A stretch of DNA of 30,960 nt, from the NCBI GenBank assembly GCA_023431205.1, contig JAEYXQ010000179.1:1-30960 (forward strand), written 5' to 3'. The position numbers and the translations under genes were made by a program. Every line of letters starts with the position of its first letter. Position 1 is the stretch's first letter. This DNA comes from Pseudomonadota bacterium. Its GTDB lineage: Bacteria; Pseudomonadota; Alphaproteobacteria; Rhizobiales; Devosiaceae. Positions 14,935 through 23,453 of this stretch are shown here, piece after piece. Under the pieces are notes generated by a model. That model worked only from the letters and a program-made list of their open reading frames with translations, made no database searches and was not told the origin of the DNA.

Positions 14935-17376
14935 GTGGCCCGTGACAAGCTCGACCCCTACCGCAAGAAGCGTGATTTCTCCCGAACCAGCGAGCCGGCC
15001 GGGAGCGAAGGCCAAGGCGGCAGTCGCTTCGTCGTCCACAAGCACTCCGCGTCGGCGGACCACTACGATCTTCGCCTTGAGCTCGATGGCGTGCTGAAGA
15101 GCTGGGCGGTGCCGCGGGGGCCCTCGCTCAACCCGGCCGACAAGCACCTGGCTGTCGAGACCGAGGATCACCCGATCGAATATATCGACTTCGAGGGTGT
15201 CATCCCCGAGGGCGAGTATGGCGGCGGGCCGATGATCGTCTGGGACACCGGAACGTGGGCGCCGATGGGCGATCCGCATGCCGACCTCGAGAAGGGCGCC
15301 TTCAAGTTCCGCCTGGCGGGCCAGAAGCTCGGCGGCGGCTGGATGCTGACGCGGTTGAAGGCCAAGCCGGACGACAAAGGCAAGCGGAACTGGCTGTTCT
15401 TCAAGGAACGGGACACCAGCGCTGATCCGGCCCGCGACATCCTCGAGGAGCGGCCGGAGAGCGTCAAAACGGGGCGGCGGATCGAGCAGTTGGTGGCCCC
15501 GGTGCCGGCGCAGCCGGTCAAGCGCAGCAAGCCGCAGCCGGGCAGGGTTACGGGCGCGGTCAAGGCGCCGATGCCCGACAAGATCGACCTGCAGCTGGCG
15601 AGCCCGGCGGACGAGCCACCGGCCTCATCGCGCAACGCACCTTGGCTGCACGAGATCAAGTTCGATGGCTACCGCACCATGGCCTACCTGTCAGGAGGTT
15701 CGGCGCGGCTGATTACCCGTGGCGGGCTCGACTGGAGCAGGCGCTATGGTGACCTGCCGGAGGCCTTTGGCGAGTTGCCGTGCAAGGACGCGATCATCGA
15801 TGGCGAGATCGTGGTGCTCGACGACAAGGGCATCAGTCGCTTCGGTCTGCTGCAGGAGGCGTTGTCGGCCGGCGCCGGCAGCCGGCTGGTGTTCTACGCC
15901 TTCGACCTGCTCCACCTCGACGGCTGGGATCTCCGCCAGGTGCCGCTGGTGAGGCGTAAGTCATTGCTGGCGCAGCTTCTTTCCGGCAGCATCGGCGGGC
16001 GCTCGCCTGTGCAGTACAGCGATCACGTGGAGGGGGACGGCGCCGGGCTCTACGAGCAGGCGGCGCAACTCGGCCTTGAGGGTATCGTCTCTAAGCGCGC
16101 CGATGGCCCCTATGTGGGCGGGCGCAGTTCGAGCTGGCTGAAGGTTAAAGCCCCGCAGCAAAAGGACTTTGTGATCGCCGGCTATACCCAGTCGGCAGCG
16201 GCGGGCGGGATCGGTGCACTCTGCATGGGCGAGTGGGTCGACGGGGAACTGGTGTACCGCGGCAAGGTGGGAACCGGGTTCGACGCTGCCACCATGGCAG
16301 CCCTGCTGGAGCGGCTGCAAGGGCTCGAAATCGAGGGCCGGCTCGATGGTGCACCGAAGGACATGATTGCGGTAAAACCGGTGCTTTCTGCGAAGATCCG
16401 CTTGTCTAACGTTACCGCCGACGGCCTCATCCGGCACGGAGTGTTCAACGGCCTGCGAGAAGTGGAACTGAGTGCAGCGCCGCAGCGACCCCGCAGGCGC
16501 TACGTCTCCGATGCGGACCTCGCCGGCATCTGGGTGACCAATCCGACCCGCCGGCTGTTCGGCCGATCCGGACCAACCAAGCTCGATATCGCCGTCTACT
16601 ATGCGGCCGTCGGCGACTTCATGCTGCCGCACCTGATCGGGCGGCCGGTGTCGCTGTTCCGCTGCCCTACCGGCAAGCCGAACGACTGCTTCTTCCAGCG
16701 CCATCCGTTCACCGGCATGCCGGGGACGCTGGCGACGGTGGCGAGCAAGACGTCGGAAGGGGAACCGCAGACCTACCTCTCCGTCGAAGATGCCAAGGGC
16801 TATCTGGCGCTGGCCCAGTTCGGGGTGGTGGAGTTCCACGCCTGGGGGACGCACCGCACGCATATCGAAAAACCCGACCGGGTGATCTTCGATCTCGACC
16901 CGGGCGAGGGGATCGAGTGGCGCGACGTGGTCAATGCCGCCGTTCACCTCAAGGTCGAGCTCGAAAAGATGGGGGTGGTGCCGTTCGTCAAGACCTCGGG
17001 CGGCAAGGGCGTGCACCTCGTGGTGCCGATCAATCCCAGGATCAGCTGGAAGGCCGCGCATGAGGCGACGGCGCGGATGGCAACGCAACTGGCGAGGTCC
17101 GGGCCGGATACCTTCGTTACCACCATGGGGGCGGAAAACCGCAAGCGGCGCATCTTCATCGACTTTCACCGCAACGCCCGCAGTGCCACGGCGTTATCGG
17201 CCTATTCGCTGCGAGCGCGGCCGCATCTGCCGGCGTCGACTCCGGTCAGCTGGGAGGATCTGGAGTCCATCGACTCTCCGGCGGACCTCAACTACTCTTC
17301 TCTTCCAGGTTTGTTAACCACTGCGGGAGACCCGTGGGCGGAGATTAACGAGTCCGCACGCGATCTTCCCTCATGA
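14935..17376 (+). CDS. ligD: Multifunctional ATP-dependent DNA ligase D (NHEJ)
   Basis: The 813-residue LigD has three domains. Residues about 5-160 are the 3'-phosphoesterase (VVHKHSASADHYDLRLELDG). About 210-520 is the ATP-dependent ligase with catalytic Lys242 in LHEIKFDGYR. The last part, about 545-810, is the archaeo-eukaryotic primase-type polymerase with metal-binding Asp653 and Asp655 in IFDLDPG. Together with Ku it rejoins double-strand breaks without a template. The GTG at 14935 is chosen because it gives the standard ARDKLDPYRKKRDFSRT N-terminus; the open frame extends back into the kinase gene but those codons are shadow. It is five bases after the kinase stop and 43 bp before ku. 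Confidence 0.95.
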   Translation: MARDKLDPYRKKRDFSRTSEPAGSEGQGGSRFVVHKHSASADHYDLRLELDGVLKSWAVPRGPSLNPADKHLAVETEDHPIEYIDFEGVIPEGEYGGGPMIVWDTGTWAPMGDPHADLEKGAFKFRLAGQKLGGGWMLTRLKAKPDDKGKRNWLFFKERDTSADPARDILEERPESVKTGRRIEQLVAPVPAQPVKRSKPQPGRVTGAVKAPMPDKIDLQLASPADEPPASSRNAPWLHEIKFDGYRTMAYLSGGSARLITRGGLDWSRRYGDLPEAFGELPCKDAIIDGEIVVLDDKGISRFGLLQEALSAGAGSRLVFYAFDLLHLDGWDLRQVPLVRRKSLLAQLLSGSIGGRSPVQYSDHVEGDGAGLYEQAAQLGLEGIVSKRADGPYVGGRSSSWLKVKAPQQKDFVIAGYTQSAAAGGIGALCMGEWVDGELVYRGKVGTGFDAATMAALLERLQGLEIEGRLDGAPKDMIAVKPVLSAKIRLSNVTADGLIRHGVFNGLREVELSAAPQRPRRRYVSDADLAGIWVTNPTRRLFGRSGPTKLDIAVYYAAVGDFMLPHLIGRPVSLFRCPTGKPNDCFFQRHPFTGMPGTLATVASKTSEGEPQTYLSVEDAKGYLALAQFGVVEFHAWGTHRTHIEKPDRVIFDLDPGEGIEWRDVVNAAVHLKVELEKMGVVPFVKTSGGKGVHLVVPINPRISWKAAHEATARMATQLARSGPDTFVTTMGAENRKRRIFIDFHRNARSATALSAYSLRARPHLPASTPVSWEDLESIDSPADLNYSSLPGLLTTAGDPWAEINESARDLPS

Positions 17377-17419
17377 TTACTGCCGAGTTGCAAGTAGTAC
17401 GCGCGTTGAGGAGGCGGTC

Positions 17420-18331
17420 ATGGCTCCACGAGCCAGTTGGAAGGGGCATCTGCGTCTTAGCCTGGTAAGCTGTGCGGTGAAGATGTTCCCCGCCACGAGC
17501 GCGTCGGAGCGCATCAGCTTCAACCAGCTCCACAAGGATACCCATAACCGCATCAACATGAAGCCGGTCGACCCCGAACTTGGGCTGGTCGAACGCTCCG
17601 ACCTGTTGCGCGGCTACGAATACGAGCCCAAGCAGTACATCATCATCGAGGACACCGATCTCGAGGCGGTGCGCATCGAGTCCAACCACACGCTCAACAT
17701 CGAGGCTTTCGTCGACGAGAGCGAGGTGGACGTCATCTACCAGGACGCGCCCTACTACCTGGCGCCGGACGGGGCGATGGCCGAGGAGACCTTCATCGTT
17801 CTGCGCGAAGCCATGCGCCGCAGCGGCAAGGTGGCGCTCGCGCGGCTGGTGCTCTCCAGCCGGGAGCGGGTGGTGACCATCGGCGCGCGCGAGAACGGCA
17901 TGTTCGTGACCACGCTGCGCAATCCCAACGAAGTGCGCGGCACGGCCGAGTATTTCGACAGCATCCCGGTCGGCAATCCGGACCAGGAGATGCTGGATCT
18001 CGCACAGAAGCTCATCGACCAGAAGGTGACGACCTTCGACCCCAAGAACTACGAGGATCGCTACGAAGCAGCGCTGATGGCGATGATCAAGGAGAAGTTG
18101 AAAGGCCACAAGCCGATCATCGCTGCAGCGCCGGAACGTGGTAATGTCATCAACCTGATGGATGCGCTGAAGGCGAGTCTCGGCGAGGCCAAGCCTGCCG
18201 CCAAGAGCAAGCCGAAGGCTGCAGCCAAGCCGGCCGCGCCCAAGGAATCCGCGGCCAAGGTGTCGCTCAAGGCTGCCGTCGAGGCCAGCAAGGCCGCGGC
18301 AAAACCGAAGGCGCCACGCAAGAAGGCGTAA
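17420..18331 (+). CDS. ku: Ku protein, NHEJ DNA-end binding
   Basis: A 303-residue bacterial Ku that forms a homodimer ring on DNA ends and recruits LigD. It starts APRASWKGHLRLSLVSCAVKMF, the conserved opening, with the HKDTHNRI and GYEYEPKQYIIIEDTDLE segments, and the core ends near residue 255. Residues about 256-303 form a lysine- and alanine-rich tail (AKPAAKSKPKAAAKPAAPK), the basic extension known in many bacterial Ku proteins. The ATG at 17420 follows GAGGAGG. The next gene begins 3 bp after its stop, so the operon continues. Confidence 0.95.
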   Translation: MAPRASWKGHLRLSLVSCAVKMFPATSASERISFNQLHKDTHNRINMKPVDPELGLVERSDLLRGYEYEPKQYIIIEDTDLEAVRIESNHTLNIEAFVDESEVDVIYQDAPYYLAPDGAMAEETFIVLREAMRRSGKVALARLVLSSRERVVTIGARENGMFVTTLRNPNEVRGTAEYFDSIPVGNPDQEMLDLAQKLIDQKVTTFDPKNYEDRYEAALMAMIKEKLKGHKPIIAAAPERGNVINLMDALKASLGEAKPAAKSKPKAAAKPAAPKESAAKVSLKAAVEASKAAAKPKAPRKKA

Positions 18332-18334
18332 CGC

Positions 18335-19414
18335 ATGACTGCACATGGCGAGAGCTACGGGGTGATCGGGGCGCTGAAGGCGCTACCGTTGCGCCTCGCG
18401 ACCCGCCGCATCGATGCCATGGGCGGACGGCTGCACCGTTCGCTGATGCGTGGTACCACGGTCGCCGTGTTCGGCCGCAACCTGCTGCTGCGCAGCGATG
18501 CCGCAACGATCGAGGACAAGGTCGCCGCAGCACGCGATGCGGGAGTGCGGCTGTTGAGCGAAAACGGGCTGCTCCGCGCCATGGGCACGCTCCCGGCGCT
18601 GCCACCGGCAACGATCTCGCGAGAGGCCGTGTTCGAGCAGTCCCGGCTCGACTCCGGGGTGTTCGACCTGCTGGTACTGTTCGATGCCTTCGAGCATCAC
18701 GCCGAGCCGTTCTCGTTCCGCGACGTCATCCTCGCGCGCAAATATGCCGGTCTGCTCGCCAGTGGCGCGGACTGGCATGCCATCGCCCGCGCCGTGCACA
18801 GCATCGGGCCGGTCGGGTCGCTGACGGCGCTGACTCTGGATGTTGCTGGTCCCGACCGCATCGTTGTGCGCGACGCTCAGTCGCGGGCGGAACTCAACGG
18901 ACAGCGATTGCTGCCGCTCGAGGACCCGCTCGAAGACACCGAGGACTATTTCGGCCACGCCGAAGTGGCCGAGGGGGCGGAACTGTTCGCCGAAGCGGCG
19001 CGGCTCTATGCGCACTGCGTCGCCGTCGATCCGACCGACGCCACGGCCGCGTTCAACCTCGGCAATTGCCTGCGGCGGCTGGGCGATCTGGGTGGGGCAA
19101 TGGAAGCCTTTGCCACGGCGCTGAAGCGGGACCCGCTGTTCGTGGAAGCCTGGTTCAACCAAGGTGGCGTATTGCGCGAGATGGGGCGCATCGAAGCGGC
19201 GCGGCAGCATCTGGAGACAGCCGTACGGATCGATCCTGCCTATGCCGATGCCGCCTATAATCTGGGGGCGCTGGAATACGAGGCCGGCGACCTGGGGGCC
19301 GCGCGCCGCTACTGGCTGAAATATCTCGAGCACGATTCCACGTCCGATTGGGCCCGCCGGGCACGTGCCGGGGTGGGCCTGGCCGACCGGCTGGCGCGGC
19401 GAACGGCGAGCTGA
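18335..19414 (+). CDS. BRCT-like / helix-turn-helix-like / TPR protein in NHEJ operon
   Basis: A 359-residue cytoplasmic protein. Residues about 10-84 (RIDAMGGRLHRSLMRGTTVAVFGRN..., GVRLLSENGLL) look like a BRCT domain, which binds phosphopeptides or DNA ends in repair proteins. Residues about 95-155 resemble a MerR-type helix-turn-helix region, with FSFRDVILARKYAGLLASG. Residues about 212-330 are at least three TPR units (AAFNLGNCLRRLGDL, EAWFNQGGVLREMGRI, DAAYNLGALEYEAGDL). It begins 3 bp after ku and ends 1 bp before the hydrolase gene, so it is likely cotranscribed with ligD and ku. A scaffold role in end joining is my inference; no function is shown by the sequence alone, and the domain calls are by eye. 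Confidence 0.72.
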   Translation: MTAHGESYGVIGALKALPLRLATRRIDAMGGRLHRSLMRGTTVAVFGRNLLLRSDAATIEDKVAAARDAGVRLLSENGLLRAMGTLPALPPATISREAVFEQSRLDSGVFDLLVLFDAFEHHAEPFSFRDVILARKYAGLLASGADWHAIARAVHSIGPVGSLTALTLDVAGPDRIVVRDAQSRAELNGQRLLPLEDPLEDTEDYFGHAEVAEGAELFAEAARLYAHCVAVDPTDATAAFNLGNCLRRLGDLGGAMEAFATALKRDPLFVEAWFNQGGVLREMGRIEAARQHLETAVRIDPAYADAAYNLGALEYEAGDLGAARRYWLKYLEHDSTSDWARRARAGVGLADRLARRTAS

Positions 19415-19415
19415 A

Positions 19416-20060
19416 ATGGCGACGGAATTCCTGTTCGACGGCTCCGAGGATGCCCGCGTCACCCTGCTGCTGGCGCATGGCGCGGGGGCGCCGATGGATT
19501 CCGCGTCGATGAACGCGGCGACCAAGGCGCTGGTGGGGCAGGGGTTTCGGGTGGCGCGGTTCGAGTTCGCCTATATGGCGAGCCGGCGCACTGCGGCGGG
19601 CACGAAGCCGCCGCCCAAGGCCGAGACGGTGATCCCCGAATATCTCGCTGCCGTCGACGATCTCGGACCAACCAACGGCAAGCTGGTGATCGGCGGCAAA
19701 TCCATGGGCGGGCGCGTTGCCAGCATGGTCGCCGATGCCCTGTTCGAGACCCGGCGGATCAGCGGCCTGCTTTGCCTTGGCTACCCCTTCCATCCACTGG
19801 GGCGGCCGCAGCAATTGCGCACCGCGCACCTGGTCGACCTCAAGACGCCGGCTCTGATCTGCCAGGGCACGCGGGACGAGATGGGGAACCGCTACGAGGT
19901 CGGCGAATACGGCCTGTCCGACAGCATCGAGGTGTTCTGGCTCGAGGACGGCGACCACGACCTCAAGCCCCGCAAGGCGATCTCCGGCTTCTCGACGGCC
20001 GATCACCTGAAGGCGATGGCGGAGAAGGTGGACGAGTGGGCCTCCCGGCTCGGCTCGTGA
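19416..20060 (+). CDS. KANL3/Tex30-type alpha/beta hydrolase
   Basis: A 214-residue alpha/beta hydrolase with a LLLAHGAGAPMDS oxyanion-hole motif near the N-terminus, the nucleophile elbow GGKSMGGR (Ser96), an acidic residue in QGTRDEMG and the catalytic-type His in DGDHDL. This combination fits the KANL3/Tex30 group of uncharacterised hydrolases. There is no signal peptide. It starts 1 bp after the TPR gene and its stop overlaps the start of the exonuclease gene as GTGA. The substrate is unknown. Its place in a repair operon may be functional or accidental. Confidence 0.85.
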   Translation: MATEFLFDGSEDARVTLLLAHGAGAPMDSASMNAATKALVGQGFRVARFEFAYMASRRTAAGTKPPPKAETVIPEYLAAVDDLGPTNGKLVIGGKSMGGRVASMVADALFETRRISGLLCLGYPFHPLGRPQQLRTAHLVDLKTPALICQGTRDEMGNRYEVGEYGLSDSIEVFWLEDGDHDLKPRKAISGFSTADHLKAMAEKVDEWASRLGS

Positions 20061-20833
20061 AGATCGCCACCTACAACATCAACGGCATCAACAAGCGTCT
20101 CGCCAACCTGATGGACTGGCTGGCCGACGCGGCGCCGGACGTGGTGTGCCTGCAGGAACTGAAATCGACCGACCGGATGTTTCCGGCCACTGCACTGGCG
20201 GACGCCGGTTACGGTGCCGTGTGGAAGGGACAGTCGAGCTGGAACGGGGTGGCGATCCTCGCCAGGGGCGCCGATCCGGTGCTGACGCGGGATGAACTCC
20301 CTGGCGACCCTGGCGACCAGCAGGCGCGCTATATCGAGGCGGCGGTCAACGGTGTCTTGATCGGATGCCTTTATGCCCCCAACGGCAATCCGCAGCCGGG
20401 GCCGAAGTTCGCCTACAAGCTGGCCTGGACCGAGCGGCTGCTCGCGCATGCCGCCGACCTCTGGAACACGGGGCTGCCGGTGGTGCTGGCGGGCGATTAC
20501 AACATCGTGCCGGAGCCGCGCGACATCTACCCGACCAGTTCCTACAAGGACAACGCGCTGGTGCAGCCGGAGAGCCGCGAACTGTTCCAGCGACTCCTGG
20601 AACAGGGCTGGACCGATGCGGTCCGCAAGCGCTTCCCCGACGAGACGGTCTACACCTTCTGGGACTATATGCGGCAGCGCTGGGAGCGCGATGCCGGGCT
20701 GCGGCTGGACCATCTGCTGCTGTCCAGGAAGCTGGTGCGGCGGCTCGATGGAGCGGGCGTCGACCGGGACGTGCGGGGGCGCGAGGGGGCCAGTGACCAC
20801 GCGCCGGTGTGGATTGCGCTGAAGGACCAGTAG
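20057..20833 (+). CDS. xth: Exodeoxyribonuclease III / AP endonuclease
   Basis: A 258-residue enzyme of the exonuclease III family, which cuts DNA at abasic sites and trims 3' ends. Conserved motifs are ATYNINGI (Asn8), LQELK (Glu34), GDYNIVPEPRD and the C-terminal SDHAPVWI (Asp-His pair). The GTG at 20057 overlaps the hydrolase stop (GTGA). The frame is open further upstream, but those codons are a shadow of the hydrolase gene. It closes the run of repair genes that starts at ligD. Trimming of blocked 3' ends before joining is a reasonable link. Confidence 0.92.
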   Translation: MKIATYNINGINKRLANLMDWLADAAPDVVCLQELKSTDRMFPATALADAGYGAVWKGQSSWNGVAILARGADPVLTRDELPGDPGDQQARYIEAAVNGVLIGCLYAPNGNPQPGPKFAYKLAWTERLLAHAADLWNTGLPVVLAGDYNIVPEPRDIYPTSSYKDNALVQPESRELFQRLLEQGWTDAVRKRFPDETVYTFWDYMRQRWERDAGLRLDHLLLSRKLVRRLDGAGVDRDVRGREGASDHAPVWIALKDQ

Positions 20834-20902
20834 TGTCCACCAGCGGGAACGTGTTTGATTGGAGAGCGCCCACCGAAGGCGCCAGAGAACAGCAGAGCCA
20901 GC

Positions 20903-21871
20903 ATGCCTTATCCTGACCTGATCCAGCCGGAACTCGGCACCTATCGCAGCAGCGTCGAGACGCCGTCCGATTTCTCCGCGTTCTGGGACGCGACCCTTGC
21001 CGCTGCCCGTGCTGCCGGCGGGGCGGTGGAAATCGAGCCGGTTGCGACCACGCTGAAGGCGGTGGAGGTGTTCGATGTGACCTTCCCGGGCTTTGACGGT
21101 CAGCCGGTGAAAGGCTGGCTGTCGCTGCCGCGCGAGCGCAGCGGGCGGCTGCCGCTGGTGGTGCAGTATGTCGGCTATGGGGGTGGCCGGGGCTTTCCGC
21201 ACGAGAACCTGCACTGGGCAGCCTCGGGCTACGCTTATTTCCGCATGGATACGCGCGGGCAGGGCAGTGGCTGGAGCACCGGTGCGACGGCGGATCCGGT
21301 CGGCACCACGCCCTCCATTCCCGGCATGATGACCAAGGGCGTGCTGGCAAGGGAAGACTACTATTATCGCCGCGTGTTCACCGACGGCGTGCGCGCCGTG
21401 GATGCCATGCTGGCGCAGGACTTCGTCGATCCCGAGCGGGTGGCGGTCTGCGGTGGCAGCCAGGGCGGCGGGATCTCGCTCGCCGTTGCCGGGCTGCACC
21501 CCGCGGTGAAAGCGGTGATGCCGGACGTGCCGTTCCTCTGCGATTTCCCCCGGGCGCTGCAGAAGGCCGGACGGGACCCCTACCTCGAGATCGTCCGCTT
21601 CCTGGCCCAGCATCGCGACAAGGTGGAGACGGTGCTCGACACGCTGCGCTATTTCGACGGCGTCTGCTTTGCCCGCCAGTCACACGCAGAAGTGCTGTTC
21701 TCGGTAGCGCTGATGGACGATGTCTGCCCGCCCTCGACGGTCTATGGCGCCTATCAGGCCTTTGCCGGCCGCAAGAGCATCGTCGAGTACGGCTACAACA
21801 ACCACGAAGGGGGCGGGCCCTTCCAGGATGCACGGCAGATGGTCTGGCTGGGAGAACGGTTCAGGCCCTGA
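20903..21871 (+). CDS. Acetylxylan esterase / cephalosporin-C deacetylase family protein
   Basis: A 322-residue AXE1-family esterase, the usual length for the group. Ser186 in the GGSQGG elbow, Asp in SVALMDDVCPPST and His in YNNHEGGGP make a catalytic triad. The RGQGSGWSTG segment is also typical. It has no signal peptide, so it acts on acetylated sugars or oligosaccharides in the cytoplasm. Start ATG at 20903; the open frame begins earlier at 20855 without good signals. A 69-bp gap separates it from the exonuclease gene, so it may have its own promoter. Confidence 0.9.
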   Translation: MPYPDLIQPELGTYRSSVETPSDFSAFWDATLAAARAAGGAVEIEPVATTLKAVEVFDVTFPGFDGQPVKGWLSLPRERSGRLPLVVQYVGYGGGRGFPHENLHWAASGYAYFRMDTRGQGSGWSTGATADPVGTTPSIPGMMTKGVLAREDYYYRRVFTDGVRAVDAMLAQDFVDPERVAVCGGSQGGGISLAVAGLHPAVKAVMPDVPFLCDFPRALQKAGRDPYLEIVRFLAQHRDKVETVLDTLRYFDGVCFARQSHAEVLFSVALMDDVCPPSTVYGAYQAFAGRKSIVEYGYNNHEGGGPFQDARQMVWLGERFRP

Positions 21872-21895
21872 ATCGAGCATCTTTTCGCGTCGGCA

Positions 21896-21920
21896 GGAAC
21901 CACCGTCTGGTCTCTCCGTT
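21896..21920 (+). promoter_or_regulatory. EcfG-type general stress promoter
   Basis: GGAAC at 21896-21900 and CGTT at 21917-21920 are separated by 16 bp. This is the known pattern for the alphaproteobacterial general stress sigma factor EcfG/RpoE2. It is about 40 bp before the ATG of the DUF892 gene, whose family is a common stress-regulon member. Confidence 0.78.
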
Positions 21921-21959
21921 GCAGGGGCAGTCCCACCCCTCTGACTGGAGAACAACACA

Positions 21960-22451
21960 ATGGCTACCGAAAAGACCCTTGAAGATCTGTTTCTCGACAC
22001 CCTCAAGGACATCTACTACGCCGAAAAGCAGATCCTGAAGACGCTGCCGAAGATGGCCAAGGCTGCTGAATCCGACGAGGTTCGCGCCGGCTTCGAGCAG
22101 CACGCGCAGGAAACCGAAGGCCAGATCGAGCGCCTCGAGCAGGTGTTCGAACTGATCGGCAAGGCTCCGCGCGGCAAGACCTGCGAAGCCATCCTCGGCA
22201 TCATCGACGAGGGCAAGGAGATCATGCAGGAGTTCAAGGGTACCCAGGCCCTGGACGCCGGTCTGGTCTCGTCGGCCCAGGCCGTCGAGCACTACGAGAT
22301 CGCCCGCTATGGTACCCTCAAGACCTGGGCACAGCAGCTCGGCCTCAACGACGCGGTGAAGCTGCTGGACCAGAACCTGCAGGAAGAGATCGCCACCGAC
22401 AAGAAGCTGACCCAGGTGGCTGAAGCCAGCGCCAACCAGAAGGCTGCTTAA
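21960..22451 (+). CDS. DUF892 (YciE-like) ferritin-like protein
   Basis: A 163-residue four-helix protein of the DUF892/YciE family, related to ferritin-like di-iron proteins. Likely iron ligands occur in EKQILKTL, HAQETEGQIERLE, and EHYEIARY. The start ATG has GGAG about ten bases before it. The family is induced by general stress in many bacteria, and an EcfG-type promoter precedes this gene. The precise biochemical role is not known. The small DUF2934 gene follows after 31 bp, and an intrinsic terminator ends the pair. Confidence 0.9.
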   Translation: MATEKTLEDLFLDTLKDIYYAEKQILKTLPKMAKAAESDEVRAGFEQHAQETEGQIERLEQVFELIGKAPRGKTCEAILGIIDEGKEIMQEFKGTQALDAGLVSSAQAVEHYEIARYGTLKTWAQQLGLNDAVKLLDQNLQEEIATDKKLTQVAEASANQKAA

Positions 22452-22482
22452 ACGCATCTCACTATCGGGCGGCACGGCGACG

Positions 22483-22707
22483 ATGCTGAAGAACTCGAGC
22501 CTGGCGGAGGCAATCCGACGGACGGCCTATTTCCTGTGGGAGCAGGATGGCCGCCCGGAGGGGCAGAGCTTCTCCTATTGGCTCAAGGCCAAGGAAATGC
22601 ATCTGCGCCAGCTTGCCTATGACAAGTGGCTGAGCGAAGGCACGCCGCTCGGGCGGGCCGAGGCCAACTGGCTGGAAGCCGCCGACGAGATCGAAGACGA
22701 GAAATAG
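22483..22707 (+). CDS. Small protein with two DUF2934 units
   Basis: This 74-residue soluble protein carries two copies of the pattern AY-x2-W-x3-G-x-P-x-G-x5-WL, at residues 15-34 and 45-64, exactly 30 residues apart. That is the DUF2934 signature (AYFLWEQDGRPEG), which has no known function. It is downstream of the DUF892 gene and ahead of a strong terminator, so it likely shares the stress promoter. The ATG at 22483 is the only sensible start. Confidence 0.82.
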   Translation: MLKNSSLAEAIRRTAYFLWEQDGRPEGQSFSYWLKAKEMHLRQLAYDKWLSEGTPLGRAEANWLEAADEIEDEK

Positions 22708-22709
22708 AG

Positions 22710-22732
22710 ACGGGCCCCTCGGGGCCCGTTTT
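22710..22732 (+). terminator. Rho-independent terminator
   Basis: ACGGGCCC pairs with GGGCCCGT around a CTCG loop, followed by TTT. It lies three bases after the DUF2934 stop and before the convergent efp gene. On the opposite strand it lacks a T-run, so it mainly serves the plus-strand operon. Confidence 0.88.
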
Positions 22733-22754
22733 CGTATCGATCGGTGCGGCTGGA

Positions 22755-23324
22755 TCAGTCCTTGGCGCGCTCGACGTAGGAGTTGTCCTCGGTGAGGATG
22801 ACGATGCGGGTGCCGGTATCGATGTGCGGCGGGACCATCACGCGCAGGCCGTTGTTGAGGACGGCGGGCTTGTAAGAGGAGGAGGCAGTCTGGCCCTTCA
22901 CCACCGGCTCGGTCTCGACGATCTCGAAGGTGAGGCGCTGCGGCAGTTCCATCGACAGCGCGATGCCCTCGTGGGTCATCAGATGCACCTTCATCCCGTC
23001 GGTGAGATAGGCCTTCTGGTCGCCGACGATGTCATCGGAAACGGTGATCTGGTCGTAGGTGGCGGGCTCCATGAAATGGTGCCCCTCGGCGTCCGAGTAG
23101 AGGTAGTCGTATTCGCGGTCATCGACATCGGCCTTTTCGACCATTTCGACGGTGCGCCAGCGGCCAATCACCTTCACCCCGTCCGAGATGCGGCGCATCG
23201 TGACGTTGGTGACCGAGTTGCCTTTGCCGGGATGGACGTTTTCAGCGGTCAGGATGACGTGCAGATTGCCATCCTGTTCGACGACGTTGCCCTTGCGGAG
23301 CGACGAGGCGATGACCTTGACCAT
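22755..23324 (-). CDS. efp: Elongation factor P
   Basis: A 189-residue EF-P that relieves ribosome stalling at proline runs. Domain I has Lys34 in NVHPGKGNS, the residue that is beta-lysylated; the C-terminal part ends in YKPAVLNNGLRVMVPPHIDTGTRIVILTEDNSYVERAKD-like sequence, typical of alphaproteobacteria. Start ATG at 23324 follows AAGGAAG. The longer open frame upstream overlaps the divergent epmA and is not real. It is transcribed away from epmA and epmB, which modify it. Confidence 0.95.
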   Translation of the reverse strand: MVKVIASSLRKGNVVEQDGNLHVILTAENVHPGKGNSVTNVTMRRISDGVKVIGRWRTVEMVEKADVDDREYDYLYSDAEGHHFMEPATYDQITVSDDIVGDQKAYLTDGMKVHLMTHEGIALSMELPQRLTFEIVETEPVVKGQTASSSYKPAVLNNGLRVMVPPHIDTGTRIVILTEDNSYVERAKD

Positions 23325-23453
23325 GGATTCTTCCTTGTTCGTTTCGGCGGCGCGTCGTAGAGGGCTGGCCGTCCAGGCGCCGAAATATCTTGATCGAGCG
23401 CCCGATATCCTATTCCGCGCCAATCCGCCAGACTCGACGGCGACAAAGGTCAA

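Noticed and set aside
20846..20870. Second possible EcfG promoter (GGAAC) before the esterase gene
   Set aside because: At 16 bp the -10 reads CGCC rather than CGTT, and no other spacing helps.
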